A stretch of DNA of 41,851 bases from Haloarcula nitratireducens (GTDB taxonomy: Archaea; Halobacteriota; Halobacteria; Halobacteriales; Haloarculaceae), in contig NZ_RKLT01000025.1 in assembly GCF_019599505.1 (NCBI RefSeq), positions 1-41,851 on the forward strand, given 5' to 3'. The notes beneath the pieces were generated by a model. That model had not been told where the DNA came from. It did not search any database and saw only the letters and a program-made list of their open reading frames with translations. This document shows positions 8,404-17,632 of the stretch, one piece after another (positions within the stretch are counted from its first letter, which is position 1; each line of letters begins with the position of its first letter). Position numbers and translations under genes: made by a program.

Positions 8404-8427
8404 TCCGATGAGGTCTATTCGTGTCTC

Positions 8428-8436
8428 CTATATAAG
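8428..8436 (-). promoter_or_regulatory. TATA box of histone-fold gene
   Basis: CTTATATAG on the coding strand, centred about 27 bases before the ATG at 8403. Confidence 0.75.
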
Positions 8437-8457
8437 AGTTTGAGCTGTGATTGCCGC

Positions 8458-10419
8458 TCAGATAGCGGTAACCCGGTTCACACTATCGTCCAGTGCTTGG
8501 GCGTCTTCCGGGAGCAGGGCGACCACGAGGTACTCCGCGTAGTCTTCGAAGTACTCGACGAGCTGGGCGATCCGGTCCGAGTCAATCGCTTCCAGCGAGT
8601 CGAGCAGCATGAACGGCACTGTCTCGTAGAGGTCGTGGACGAGGTAGCCAGCCAGTGCGAAGATGAGCCCCGTGACCTCGCGCTCACTCTCACTGAGATG
8701 CTCGACTGTATCTTCGTAGGCTGCGCCATTCTCCGTGGTCCGGACGATATGGAGATCAAACACGGTCTTGTCGACTTTCTGTCGGCCCTCACGCACGGTC
8801 TGTTCGACGCGTTCGATCCAGATGCGGTCGAGGTTCTCGTAGTCCAGAATCTCGAGCATCGCGTCCATGTGTTCGTTGAACTCCTCAACAGCGTCGGCTT
8901 CGATCTGGTCGATCTTCGTCCGTTCGTCGGTCAACTGTTCAAGCAACTCGTCGCGTTCGTCTCGGAGATCATCGGCTCGGTCCAGCATGTCTTCGATTTC
9001 TTCGATTTCCTCAGAGACGTCTTCGAGATCAGACTCGAGGCTGTCGATTTCGAATTCGAGTTGGTTAGCTTCCTTGTGGAGCGAGAGCACCTCCTCGAAA
9101 TCATCGGATTCGAGGTCGTCGACCTCGGCTTCGAGCGTTTCGACGCCGTCGGTTAGCTCTTCACGCTGAGATTTGAGCGAGTCGAGTTGCGTTTCGCGGC
9201 TCTCGAGTTCGTCTTCGATATCCGCAAGCTTACGCTCGATTTGCTCACGCTCGTTTTGCTGCTGTTTGGCCTCGCGCTGGGTCGCTTTCAGGTCCTCCAG
9301 GTCGGACTTGACGTCGTTGAGTTCCTGCACCAAGTCTTGCCGGCGTTCTTGGAGCCGTTCGACAGTGTCTTCGATCTGGTCGCGTTCGACCGTCGAGCCA
9401 CACGTCCAACAGGTGACAGAGTCATCACCATTACCAAGCAGTTCGTCGGTCGGTGAGCCGTTCGAGTCGGACTGCTCAGTATCATCGAGCGTCTCGAGAA
9501 CCTCGTAGTCCTCATCCTCCAGTCGTTCTTCATTGTACTGGATAAGACTCTGAAGATCCGAGATCTGGGAATTCAGTGTCTGGCGTTTCTCGCGGAGCTG
9601 TTCGATTTCGGTTTCGAGGTGCTGGTGATCGCCCATCGGCGTCTCGGGCAGGTCCTCGAGTTCGTTTTCGAGGTCACTTCGCTCCTGTTTGAGCGAGCTG
9701 ATACTCTGGTTTTGCGTCTCGATTTGGCGGCGCGTCGATTCGAGGTCTGAACGCGTCGAGCGGAGTTCGTCGAGCTTGTCTTCTAACTCTTCCTGGTCTT
9801 CCCGACTCGACTCGACATCTTGATTACTTTCGTCTATCTCAGCTTCTTTAGCTTCAAGCTCGTCTTCTTTATCTTGTATCTGATCCTGTATCTGTTGTCT
9901 TCGCTGTTCAAGTTCGGGTATGTCCGTTTTTCTGTCTTCGATAGTGGCTAATTCGTCGTTGATATCGTCCTTTTGTTCTTCTAATTCGCGAATCCTGTTT
10001 TTGATATCCTCGATATCGACAGGACGCATGATGATTTCGCGAAGGTCATCACCACGAGCGACAGACTGGCGTGCTTCATTAGTTTCCAGCAGGAACGCGA
10101 AGAGATCGGCTACCTCGGGATCGTCGAGGTAACCGTCACCATCGAACACGACCGAGTTACCCGCTCGGGTGAGCGTCCGTTCGTAGGTTTCGCCCTGAAG
10201 GTTCAACTGAACGCGCCCTTCGTCGGCGTCGCCCTTGAGTGTCGCCTCATTGCTCCCCATGGCAGCCATAATTGATTGGAGGAATGATGTGCGATTAGTC
10301 GCATTCTTGCCAGTCAAGACGGTTACGCCGGGTGGAATCGAGATCTGCGTACTGTCGATACCGCCGATGTTTTCGACTTCAAATTCCGCCGTTTCAGATA
10401 TGGACTCAGGTGTACTCAT
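8458..10419 (-). CDS. Archaea-specific SMC-related ATPase (Sph3-like)
   Basis: A 653-residue SMC/Rad50-like protein. The N-terminal ATPase half carries the variant P-loop TGKNATNRTSFLQSI (about residues 36-50), in which Arg replaces the usual Lys; to my knowledge this is typical of haloarchaeal SMC-related proteins. Long heptad-rich coiled coils run from about 130 to 520, broken by a Rad50-type zinc-hook motif CWTCGS in the middle. The C-terminal half has the signature-like HLSESEREVTGLIFALAGYL and a Walker B/D-loop VPFMLLDSLEAID. It probably dimerises through the hook and acts on DNA or on cell-shape control. It is divergent from rdfA, as in the Haloferax sph3-rdfA pair. The start at 10419 is supported by a TATA box about 27 bases upstream (10443-10450). 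Confidence 0.88.
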   Translation of the reverse strand: MSTPESISETAEFEVENIGGIDSTQISIPPGVTVLTGKNATNRTSFLQSIMAAMGSNEATLKGDADEGRVQLNLQGETYERTLTRAGNSVVFDGDGYLDDPEVADLFAFLLETNEARQSVARGDDLREIIMRPVDIEDIKNRIRELEEQKDDINDELATIEDRKTDIPELEQRRQQIQDQIQDKEDELEAKEAEIDESNQDVESSREDQEELEDKLDELRSTRSDLESTRRQIETQNQSISSLKQERSDLENELEDLPETPMGDHQHLETEIEQLREKRQTLNSQISDLQSLIQYNEERLEDEDYEVLETLDDTEQSDSNGSPTDELLGNGDDSVTCWTCGSTVERDQIEDTVERLQERRQDLVQELNDVKSDLEDLKATQREAKQQQNEREQIERKLADIEDELESRETQLDSLKSQREELTDGVETLEAEVDDLESDDFEEVLSLHKEANQLEFEIDSLESDLEDVSEEIEEIEDMLDRADDLRDERDELLEQLTDERTKIDQIEADAVEEFNEHMDAMLEILDYENLDRIWIERVEQTVREGRQKVDKTVFDLHIVRTTENGAAYEDTVEHLSESEREVTGLIFALAGYLVHDLYETVPFMLLDSLEAIDSDRIAQLVEYFEDYAEYLVVALLPEDAQALDDSVNRVTAI

Positions 10420-10442
10420 GCTTCAAGGAAGAGGCTCCAGCT

Positions 10443-10450
10443 ATTAAAGT
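10443..10450 (-). promoter_or_regulatory. TATA box of SMC-like gene
   Basis: ATTAAAGT on the plus strand reads ACTTTAAT on the coding strand, about 27 bases before the ATG at 10419. Confidence 0.65.
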
Positions 10451-10761
10451 CCTATATCTTACCGTCTTGTTAGTCTGTTTACATTATCTGCAGTAGGAGA
10501 TGTCTAAAACAGCTCTAAGATATTGCCACCAAATGATTACGCTCTATCGATCGGAAAATTGGAGGAGACCCCATATCAGTCACTACACCAAAGAACCCAA
10601 TATATTGTTGTAAACAATCCATAACAGATATCCGTCAGTTTGAAACAAGTCGTTATGCAACAAGATGATTTACTAGAGAAGCGGCCTCTATCGGGTCACT
10701 ATTGGCTTTCAGTCACTACTACGATATCGGTCTGGAGTGCCCCAGAGACACAGACAGAATA

Positions 10762-10769
10762 CTTATAAA
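10762..10769 (+). promoter_or_regulatory. TATA box of rdfA
   Basis: CTTATAAA centred about 25 bases before the ATG at 10791. It decides the start against a longer in-frame start at 10737. Confidence 0.7.
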
Positions 10770-10790
10770 AAAATCCACCATAGATGCCGT

Positions 10791-11432
10791 ATGACCAACA
10801 ACGAGGAAAATTCCGAGACGGGGCAAAGAAATTCACAACGTTCCAGCAAGGTAGATCGAGTTATATCTAAATATGGTCTTAGTGGGTTTGGTATAGAACT
10901 TGAAAATCGTTGGTTAGGCAATGATCGTGAGCAACAAAGTTTACGAACGCTCGCAGATGTTTTGAATCGACGAATTTTGAAGTCTGCTATGATAGATTCA
11001 GGTATGTTGGCAAAACAAGACCGAGTCGATCAATTATACACCGCTCTTACAGACGACTCGACCACTGAAGGGACCCGATTAGAAGCACTCAATGAACTAA
11101 ATCGGGAAGGAATCGATACTGATGCCATTCAGGACGATTTTGTTTCCCACCAAGCCATTCATACATATTTACGGGAAGATCGGGGTATTGAACGTAGAGA
11201 TAGCGATACAGACCAGGTAGCGAAGACACGAGAAACAATCGAGCGACTACAGGGACGGCTTCAAGCTGTAGCCGAGAAGGGTATTAAGAATCTGATTTCT
11301 ACTGGTCGACTCGTTCTCGGCTCGTTCGATGTCATAATAACTATCCAAGTAGTTTGTACCGATTGTAATCAGCAATACGGCATTTCTGAATTATTTGAAA
11401 GAGGACATTGCAACTGTGATATAGAAGATTGA
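10791..11432 (+). CDS. rdfA: Rod-determining factor RdfA family
   Basis: A 213-residue protein of the haloarchaeal RdfA family. Family stretches are SKVDRVISKYGLSGFGIELE, NRWLGNDREQQSLRTLADVL, NRRILKSAM and DDFVSHQAIHTYLREDRG. The C-terminal CTDCNQQYGISELFERGHCNC forms a Cys-rich zinc-finger-like end. In Haloferax volcanii RdfA is needed for the rod cell form, and its gene lies beside an SMC-like gene (sph3); the same pairing is seen here on what looks like an accessory replicon. The start at 10791 is set by the TATA box at 10762-10769. Codon use is more AT-rich than in the SMC-like gene, so the two may not have been acquired together. A few family members are only remotely similar, so function here is inferred. 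Confidence 0.85.
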   Translation: MTNNEENSETGQRNSQRSSKVDRVISKYGLSGFGIELENRWLGNDREQQSLRTLADVLNRRILKSAMIDSGMLAKQDRVDQLYTALTDDSTTEGTRLEALNELNREGIDTDAIQDDFVSHQAIHTYLREDRGIERRDSDTDQVAKTRETIERLQGRLQAVAEKGIKNLISTGRLVLGSFDVIITIQVVCTDCNQQYGISELFERGHCNCDIED

Positions 11433-11560
11433 ATTCTGTCTAAAATGGATTAAAATCTATTATATTAATGTTCATTTATAGTCTAAATTCAAGTATAGAA
11501 CAGTCACTCACACAGAGCAGTTTTACAGTCTGTACTTTAGCTGCGATACACTCCAACACA

Positions 11561-11570
11561 CTTTTTATTT
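11561..11570 (+). promoter_or_regulatory. TATA box of glycerate kinase gene
   Basis: CTTTTTATTT centred about 26 bases before the ATG at 11592. Confidence 0.6.
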
Positions 11571-11591
11571 CTTAGATGAGAATAGCCACTG

Positions 11592-12932
11592 ATGTTCGAG
11601 AATAGAGATGTTCTTGCAGCGACCCCTGAGCATGAACTCGCTCTTGATTGCCTAAGTGCCGGTATCAGTGCTGCTCACCCAAAGTCAGTCATCGAAAAGA
11701 CAGTCAGGATTGATGGAGAAGCACTCAAAATCAATGGAGCAGAGTACAATATAGACGAATATAACCGTATACTTGTTCTCGGAGGTGGCAATGCAGCCGG
11801 ACAGGCAGCTGCTGCGCTGGAAGATTGCTTAGGAAGACGAATTGAGGAGGGTATTGTAGTTACGGATGATCCAGCCACCTTATCAAGAGTAGAGTGTATC
11901 GAGGGAAGCCATCCTATTCCGAACAAAGCCGCAGAAGAGGGTACTAGACAGATACTGCAATCAGCGTTGACTGCTACTAAGGATGATCTCATCATAGCTC
12001 TCATTACTGGTGGCGGAAGTGCACTTCTACCCGCGCCCGCGGAGTCGCTCGAGCTTGCTGACCTACAGACAACAACTGAGGAACTACTACGGGCAGGGGC
12101 TACAATAGCCGAGATCAATACGGTGAGGAAACATCTCTCTGATATCAAAGGCGGGAAGCTCGTAGGTGCAGCTTCCCCAGCGAAAGTTGTCGGTTTGATA
12201 TTTAGCGATGTGACTGGTAATGATATTGAGGCCGTTGCTAGCGGTCCAGTGTCTCCTGACAATACAACCTATCATGACGCGCTTGATATCGTCGACCGCT
12301 ATGATCTCGCGATTCCAGCAGCCGTACAGAATCACCTAACACGTGGTAACGAGGGAGAACATCAGGAAACCCTTGAGGAGAGTAGTGGTGCATTCGACGA
12401 CGTAGACGTGCACATTCTAGCAGATAATTTTACAGCGCTCTCAGCGGCGAGCGACGTTGCTCGCAAGGAAGGACACGAACCAGTAATTCTCTCATCCCAC
12501 ATTCGTGGAGAGGCCAGTGAAGTCGCAAAGGTCCATGTTGGCATTTCGGAAGAAGTAGCCGCTACTGGAAACCCAGTTAGTCCACCTGCTGTTTTGATTT
12601 CTGGTGGAGAAACTACGGTAACTGTCGATGGCGAGGGGAGCGGTGGGCCAAATCAAGAATTCGCGCTGAGTGCAGCGCTTGAGCTCGATCTTCCTAGAAC
12701 CGTCGTCGGTAGTGTCGATACAGATGGGATCGATGGGAATGTCAATGCTGCTGGCGCACTAATAGACGCCGATACAATCGACGATAAACCTGCCGCTCAG
12801 CGTGCGTTAAGCCAGAACGATGTCTACTCTACCCTTGATGCCACAAAGGCACTCCTCAAAACAGGTGCAACTGGTACGAACGTAAACGACCTCCGAGTAA
12901 TCGTAATTGGTGGCCCTGATGCAGAGGCATGA
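11592..12932 (+). CDS. Glycerate 2-kinase (GckA/TtuD type, MOFRL)
   Basis: A 446-residue kinase of the DUF4147/MOFRL class that phosphorylates D-glycerate to 2-phosphoglycerate using ATP. Typical motifs are LVLGGGNAAGQAAAALE (about residue 60), GSHPIPN, ITGGGSALLPAPAESL (about 138), INTVRKHLSDIKGGKLVGAA (about 175), FSDVTGND, and the C-terminal MOFRL region with SGGETTVTVDGEGSGGPNQE and SVDTDGIDGNVNAAGA. The length is normal for the family. It opens the catabolic island and would feed carbon from glycerate into lower glycolysis, consistent with the nearby reductase and tartrate-type dehydrogenase. It has its own promoter and is followed by an IclR-type regulator on the same strand. Confidence 0.9.
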   Translation: MFENRDVLAATPEHELALDCLSAGISAAHPKSVIEKTVRIDGEALKINGAEYNIDEYNRILVLGGGNAAGQAAAALEDCLGRRIEEGIVVTDDPATLSRVECIEGSHPIPNKAAEEGTRQILQSALTATKDDLIIALITGGGSALLPAPAESLELADLQTTTEELLRAGATIAEINTVRKHLSDIKGGKLVGAASPAKVVGLIFSDVTGNDIEAVASGPVSPDNTTYHDALDIVDRYDLAIPAAVQNHLTRGNEGEHQETLEESSGAFDDVDVHILADNFTALSAASDVARKEGHEPVILSSHIRGEASEVAKVHVGISEEVAATGNPVSPPAVLISGGETTVTVDGEGSGGPNQEFALSAALELDLPRTVVGSVDTDGIDGNVNAAGALIDADTIDDKPAAQRALSQNDVYSTLDATKALLKTGATGTNVNDLRVIVIGGPDAEA

Positions 12933-13330
12933 AACGGCCTATTTAGGGCCAGTTTGAGGGGATTCAGTTGGTGAGTTTTTAGGAAACCGAACTAATAATG
13001 TCTTATTCACTGCTATCAATGGTCTCTGCGATCATTGTAGCGTGAGGCGAGTTGTTCGACATGTACCGTAACAGCATTACTATATAAAGTCCTATATAGT
13101 GGAACAGGGTTAGCTCGGATAGAAAATTGAGAACCTTTCGTCACAGTGCTCTAAACTTGAGAAGTGTGTGAATATAGTGAGTGTAGACATTCATATTAGA
13201 ATGATTCACCCCCTACTATCTATTGATTACTCAGAATCCTAAGGTAGTGTGAACTAGTAACACGACACTGATTAGCACCATCCGTCCCACAGTGCGAAAC
13301 TTTATATGCTCTGCAAGAAAATGTGGTGAT
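12933..13330. other. Promoter spacer before IclR gene
   Basis: About 400 AT-rich bases without a gene. The stretch ends with the IclR-gene TATA box (13301-13308). A T-rich stretch after the kinase stop (gttttTAGG near 12975) may end transcription. Nothing else is recognised. Confidence 0.5.
13301..13308 (+). promoter_or_regulatory. TATA box of IclR gene
   Basis: TTTATATG centred about 26 bases before the ATG at 13331. It argues against the in-frame upstream start at 13292, which would overlap it. Confidence 0.7.
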
Positions 13331-14089
13331 ATGAGCGAAAAGGTACCAATGAACTCAACAAAAAAGCTGTTTACCATCGTTGAAGAATTACGAGAGAGGA
13401 ATGGGGCGAGAGTATCAGAACTAGCCACTTCACTCGAGTTGCCAAAAAGTACAATTCATCGACATCTCAAAACACTTGAAAAACTTGAGTATGTCATGAA
13501 AGCAGGCGACATCTACTATATTGGCTCGCAATTTCTGTATGTTGGTACCGCCGTACATAATCGAGAGACGTCGTATGCACACATTGAACCAAGAATCAAG
13601 GAGCTAGCTACAGAGACAGAAGAACGAGCTCAGTTCATGATTGAGGAGCATGGATACATGGTCTATGTACATCGTGAAACTGGAGATCACGCTGTGCAGA
13701 CAAACACGCAACTTGGAAAGCAAATGCCAATCCACGCGACCTCAGGAGGCAAGGCAATCCTCGCTGAAATGACCGATAGAGAAGTCTCAGACATCATAGA
13801 ACGCCATGGACTTCCAGCGATCACGGAAAACACGATAACTGACAGAGATGAGTTCTTTGATGAATTACGAGAGATACGGGATAACGGCGTCAGCTACAAC
13901 GATCAAGAGTATATTGACGGTTTAAGATCCGTATCGGTTCCAGTGATTAAACCAAGCGGACAACCACTGGGAGCAATTGGAATTTCGGGTCCACTAAACC
14001 GATTCAAAGGGGAATTCTATCGTCAAGAGTTGCCAAATAAGCTTCTGGGTGTCGTTAACGAAGTTGAACTAAATATGAAATATTCCTAA
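13331..14089 (+). CDS. IclR-family transcriptional regulator
   Basis: A 252-residue regulator. The N-terminal winged helix (about residues 8-65: KKLFTIVEELRERNGARVSE, LATSLELPKSTIHRHLKTLE) is followed by the IclR effector domain: ERAQFMIEEHGYMVYVHRET, GKQMPIHATSGGKAILAEM, GVSYNDQEYIDGLRSVSVPV, and PLGAIGISGPLNRF. IclR proteins sense small acids or sugars and control the adjacent catabolic and transport genes. Its position between the glycerate kinase and the TAXI transporter makes it the likely regulator of this island. The start at 13331 follows the TATA box by 26 bases. Confidence 0.92.
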   Translation: MSEKVPMNSTKKLFTIVEELRERNGARVSELATSLELPKSTIHRHLKTLEKLEYVMKAGDIYYIGSQFLYVGTAVHNRETSYAHIEPRIKELATETEERAQFMIEEHGYMVYVHRETGDHAVQTNTQLGKQMPIHATSGGKAILAEMTDREVSDIIERHGLPAITENTITDRDEFFDELREIRDNGVSYNDQEYIDGLRSVSVPVIKPSGQPLGAIGISGPLNRFKGEFYRQELPNKLLGVVNEVELNMKYS

Positions 14090-14694
14090 CTAGTAGAGAA
14101 GACAGTTAATCTCTAAGAGTTGTTTCTAATGCGGAACTATCCCTCCATTACATCCCTAAGATTGTAATCCCTAGCTGCCCGATAGCTGTACCATCAATCT
14201 CTATCCCACTATGTGGCGTTTTAAAAGTAGTCGTAGTCGAGTAGAATAAGATCGGATCGGAGATTTAACTCAAGTTCCCTCTCAAAGACCCCTGTATTCC
14301 TTATTTTCTCTTTTTTAGAGCGTATACCATTTCGGTAGCAGAGAGACAACTCACTCTGCCTTTACAGTCCTATGGTTGTAATGGCAATCAGCAACGTCTG
14401 GTAGAAAGCCGAATTACTTGTTCCACGATATAGCACATTATATGGGTTAGAATGAGATGAGGGTCAAGAGAAGAGGCCAGGCAACCTAATTCTACACCAT
14501 ATCAGGGGGTGCTTGGTTGAAAAGAGAAAAGCCAGACAACCCTCTAACGTACGCACATCAACAGAGTGCAGAGTCTGTGTACTTCTGTGTCCATAGTTCA
14601 AGAGCTCTGATACCGGCCAACTCTCCTGCTTATCGATGATAGTACATGAGGTACAGAAAGATTTATTAACCAAGTGCCTATAAGCCACTAACGG
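14090..14694. other. AT-rich spacer before TAXI gene
   Basis: About 600 bases with no supported gene. Short open frames exist on the minus strand, but none has a coding character. The TATA box of the next gene lies at 14661-14670, preceded by a small palindrome-like GTACATGAGGTAC at 14642-14654 that could be a regulator site. Confidence 0.45.
14661..14670 (+). promoter_or_regulatory. TATA box of TAXI binding-protein gene
   Basis: ATTTATTAAC centred about 29 bases before the ATG at 14695. GTACATGAGGTAC just upstream may be a binding site for the IclR-type regulator (inference). Confidence 0.6.
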
Positions 14695-15825
14695 ATGTCT
14701 GACCAAGACAGCAGTAACCAGACCAGACGAAACGTACTCAAAGGAACTGCGGGAATCGGCACGATCGCTATCACAGGTTGTCTTGGCGATAGCGGATCCG
14801 ATGGCAGCTCTGGCGATGGATCTAGTGGTGGTTCGAGCAATGGGTCAGATAGCGGATCTGATGATGGATCCAGTGGCGGATCTAGTGGGGATACCTACGA
14901 GCTAAAGATGGGCGGCTCTTCCCAGGGAAGTACAGCGTTCAATTCCATGCAGGCACTCGCACGAGCTCTCAACCAACATAGCGATAAACTGAGCATGACT
15001 GTTCAGCAGACGCAGGGGAACGTTGCCAATATGTACCAGTACAACCAAGGCAATCTCCCTGCGATAGCGACAGATAATAACACGATCAATGCAGCGGTTG
15101 CGGGAGATGGTCGGTTTAATGAGCAACCGGTCGATAACATCGGTCATCAGTCGTTCCGCTTCAATGGACTCGATATCTTCTGGGTCGCTCGTGAGGGCTC
15201 AGGAATTGAAACCACTGATGATTTCGCTGGAAAGACAGTCTATCCTATTCAACCGGGATTCGGGACGCGACTCCTCACTGAAGAAGTAATGCGCGAAGCG
15301 GGCATGTGGGAAGAAGTTGAGATCATCAACGTCAATACAAGTGACATTCCCGGAGCGATTCAAGAAGGACGTGTTGATGCGGCAGCAGTCTATGGGTCCA
15401 ACGGCGTCGAACTAACCGGCTGGGCTAAGCAGATCGATGCGAGAAACGATGTCTATCTCGTCGAAGTCTCAGACAACTTCAAACAAGCAATTAAGAATGT
15501 TGCTGGCGCACGTTTAGCGGAAATCGAGCCATATGGATGGAATCAGGAGGTGACGAAAGTTACTGATTCAATCGTTAGCTGGAATCTCGATCTCCAGTGC
15601 CTAATTTCACCTGACGTTCCTACAGAAGCGGCGCGCGAATTAGCTCGTGTCAGCCACGAACACACGGACACGATACGAGAGGCCGATCAAACGTACGCAA
15701 ACCATTCGAGTGTCGAAGACATGACCACCGCAATCATTCCGGAGCTCCCTGTCCACCAAGGAATCGCTGAATTCTATAAAGAAAATGATGTTTGGGAGGA
15801 CTCCTGGACAGCAGGCAAGGAATAG
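14695..15825 (+). CDS. TAXI-family TRAP solute-binding lipoprotein
   Basis: A 376-residue extracytoplasmic binding protein of the TAXI subfamily. The N-terminus has a twin-arginine lipoprotein signal (QTRRNVLKGTAGIGTIAITG then C, about residues 10-31), so it is exported folded and anchored by lipid. A Ser/Gly/Asp-rich linker (about 32-68), usual for haloarchaeal lipoproteins, precedes the binding domain: YELKMGGSSQGSTAFNSMQA, QQTQGNVANMYQYNQGNLPA, TTDDFAGKTVYPIQPGFGTR, IQEGRVDAAAVYGSNGVELT. It should deliver a substrate, probably a small organic acid, to the fused TRAP permease encoded at 17917. The two genes are separated by the dehydrogenase and UspA genes. Confidence 0.93.
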   Translation: MSDQDSSNQTRRNVLKGTAGIGTIAITGCLGDSGSDGSSGDGSSGGSSNGSDSGSDDGSSGGSSGDTYELKMGGSSQGSTAFNSMQALARALNQHSDKLSMTVQQTQGNVANMYQYNQGNLPAIATDNNTINAAVAGDGRFNEQPVDNIGHQSFRFNGLDIFWVAREGSGIETTDDFAGKTVYPIQPGFGTRLLTEEVMREAGMWEEVEIINVNTSDIPGAIQEGRVDAAAVYGSNGVELTGWAKQIDARNDVYLVEVSDNFKQAIKNVAGARLAEIEPYGWNQEVTKVTDSIVSWNLDLQCLISPDVPTEAARELARVSHEHTDTIREADQTYANHSSVEDMTTAIIPELPVHQGIAEFYKENDVWEDSWTAGKE

Positions 15826-16145
15826 TAATACGATATCATCGGGATTGGTTCTCTCATCCGTTTCGGAGGACAACTAGTTAAAAGATAGTCGAGAGTCAGT
15901 CCGAATAGAGTTCCGGGCCGCTCCTAGATAGCTGCTTCAAGAGGATACTGTTACAGTCTGGCCAGTTGCAATATCGGAACACCAGTTTGCTCCAGAAGGA
16001 GTCTTACTTCTAAGCGGAATATACGCTGATTCATCCAAGCAGACCAATTAGAAGTCACAAGAGACTATGCAGTTTTGCGGTCAATTAAATCAACTCAGCC
16101 GTTACCCCCAAACACTTTTATAATGGTGCCTCATTATTCGTATCC
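15826..16145. other. Spacer before dehydrogenase gene
   Basis: 320 bases without a gene. It ends with the TATA box CTTTTATAAT (16115-16124), immediately followed by ATGGTGCCTCAT. The reverse complement of its first part, GGCACCAT, occurs just upstream of the permease promoter at about 17870, so the two promoters may share a regulator site. Confidence 0.45.
16115..16124 (+). promoter_or_regulatory. TATA box of dehydrogenase gene
   Basis: CTTTTATAAT centred about 26 bases before the ATG at 16146. Confidence 0.7.
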
Positions 16146-17207
16146 ATGTCGTATGACATAGCGGTTATACCAGGCGACGGTATCGGGAACGAAGTCGTAG
16201 ATGCCACAGAATCGCTGATGATTGATCTTGCGGCTTCCCATGACGTCGAGATCCAGACGACTCAGTTCGACTGGGGGAGTGAACGCTACCTGGAAGAAGG
16301 GGCACTCATGCCTGAGGATGGTCTGGATACGCTAGAGGAGTTCGATTCGATTTTGCTTGGTGCCGTCGGCCATCCGGAAGTTCCAGACCACGTCACACTG
16401 CGGAATCTTCGCCTCCCAATTACGAAAGGGTTCAATCAGCACATCTGCAAGCGGCCTTCCTATCTCTTTGAGGGCGTTCAAAGCCCGCTCCGTGGCTACT
16501 CAGGAGGGGATATCGATTTGGTTGTCTACCGGCAAAATACGGAGGGAGAGTATGCCGACGTCGGCGGACGCGAGCACCAAGGCTTCAGTAACGAAGTTGC
16601 GGTCCAATCTGCGGTCTATACCCGTGAGGGGACGGAAGCGATCGTACGAGCAGCTTTCGAAGCCGCGACAGAGCGGCGGGGCAAGCTCACGAACATTACG
16701 AAATCGAACGCTCAGGCGTATGGAATGGTCTTTTGGGATGAGGTCGTCCAAGAGATCAGTGAAGAGTATCCAAATGTAACGGTTGAGCGCCTACTCGTTG
16801 ACGCGGGAAGCATGGACTTCGTCCGTCGTCCCGACGAGTTCGACGTTGTCGTCGCATCAAATCTCTTCGGCGACATCCTCACGGATATCGGCGGGATCAT
16901 CTCTGGAAGTCTCGGAATTGCTCCTTCGACGAATATCAACCCTAGCGGCGAGTATCCGTCGATGTTCGAGCCAGTTCACGGAAGCGCGTTCGATATTATG
17001 GGCGAAGGTATCGCAAACCCAGTAGGGATGCTGTTATCGATGTCCCTGATGTTCGAACACCTTGATGAAGATGAGCTCGCAGAAACACTCTGGAATGGTG
17101 TTGCGGAACAGTTAGCGGATTCCGATGCCCCACGCACTCCAGACATTGGCGGTAACGCAACGACGTTGGACGTTGCAGGTGACCTCGAAGAACGTCTCCT
17201 TCAATAA
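16146..17207 (+). CDS. Tartrate/D-malate-type decarboxylating dehydrogenase
   Basis: A 353-residue member of the isocitrate/isopropylmalate dehydrogenase superfamily, NAD(P)- and Mg2+/Mn2+-dependent. Motifs are IAVIPGDGIGNEVVD (start), LGAVGHPEVPDHVTLRNLRL, VYRQNTEGEYADVGGREHQG (about 131), the catalytic NITKSNAQAYG with Lys, and metal-binding LLVDAGSMDFVRRPDEFDVV ... NLFGDILTDIGG (about 220-250), then FEPVHGSAFDI. The GHPEVPDHVTL and NTEGEYxxVGG segments are closer to tartrate dehydrogenase/D-malate dehydrogenase (TtuC/DmlA) than to leucine-pathway LeuB. It could convert tartrate to glycerate or D-malate to pyruvate, both of which fit the neighbouring glycerate kinase and reductase. The downstream UspA gene follows after 2 bases, so they are co-transcribed. 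Confidence 0.8.
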   Translation: MSYDIAVIPGDGIGNEVVDATESLMIDLAASHDVEIQTTQFDWGSERYLEEGALMPEDGLDTLEEFDSILLGAVGHPEVPDHVTLRNLRLPITKGFNQHICKRPSYLFEGVQSPLRGYSGGDIDLVVYRQNTEGEYADVGGREHQGFSNEVAVQSAVYTREGTEAIVRAAFEAATERRGKLTNITKSNAQAYGMVFWDEVVQEISEEYPNVTVERLLVDAGSMDFVRRPDEFDVVVASNLFGDILTDIGGIISGSLGIAPSTNINPSGEYPSMFEPVHGSAFDIMGEGIANPVGMLLSMSLMFEHLDEDELAETLWNGVAEQLADSDAPRTPDIGGNATTLDVAGDLEERLLQ

Positions 17208-17209
17208 CA

Positions 17210-17632
17210 ATGTATCAGGTACTGCTCTCTATCGATGGATCTGAAGATCGGGCGAGGCAAGCCGTCTCGGCAGTTACTGATCTCCCTAGAGCCAATACAG
17301 AGGTCGCAGTGACTATCCTCAATGTTTTTGAGGAATTCGATGCAGTCGATGACAGTGGTGGTCGTGTAAAGTCATCTGATCTGTACGAGAACTACCAACC
17401 TCCCTCGAGTGTAGAGATGGCTCAGGAACTTCTAGACGAAAACGGTATTGAGTGGACATTCAGAAAAGAACACGGCGATCCAGCAGAAACTATTCTGACC
17501 GTCGCAGGGGAGCTTGGTACCAGTGCAATCGTCGTTGCACCAGGTAGCAGGTCGCCAGTAGGCAAAGTTCTGTTCGGGAGCGTTACCCAAGGTATTCTGC
17601 TCGATGCTGACCAACCAGTGATAGTCGCGTAA
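17210..17632 (+). CDS. Universal stress protein UspA family
   Basis: A 140-residue single-domain Usp protein. It begins MYQVLLSIDGSEDRARQAV and ends with the ATP-binding loop APGSRSPVGKVLFGSVTQGI, which matches the G-x2-G-x9-G-S/T pattern of ATP-binding Usps, then DQPVIVA. It starts 2 bases after the dehydrogenase stop and is part of the same operon. Usp genes often sit beside haloarchaeal transporters, including TRAP/TAXI systems, and may couple transport to energy state; this role is inference here. Confidence 0.93.
   Translation: MYQVLLSIDGSEDRARQAVSAVTDLPRANTEVAVTILNVFEEFDAVDDSGGRVKSSDLYENYQPPSSVEMAQELLDENGIEWTFRKEHGDPAETILTVAGELGTSAIVVAPGSRSPVGKVLFGSVTQGILLDADQPVIVA

Larger units (their letters stand above)
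10420..10790. other. Divergent promoter region, sph3-like/rdfA
   Basis: 371 bases without a gene between two divergent genes. It contains the TATA boxes of both (ACTTTAAT on the minus strand at 10443-10450; CTTATAAA at 10762-10769). The middle is AT-rich, and I see no clear repeat or terminator in it. Confidence 0.6.

Noticed and set aside
8440..9508. Several plus-strand frames opposite the SMC-like gene
   Set aside because: Mirror frames of the coiled-coil coding sequence, with Ser/Arg-rich or Val/Phe-rich low-complexity products.
14464..14706. 80-codon minus-strand frame upstream of the TAXI gene
   Set aside because: It overlaps the TAXI promoter and has no coding features.
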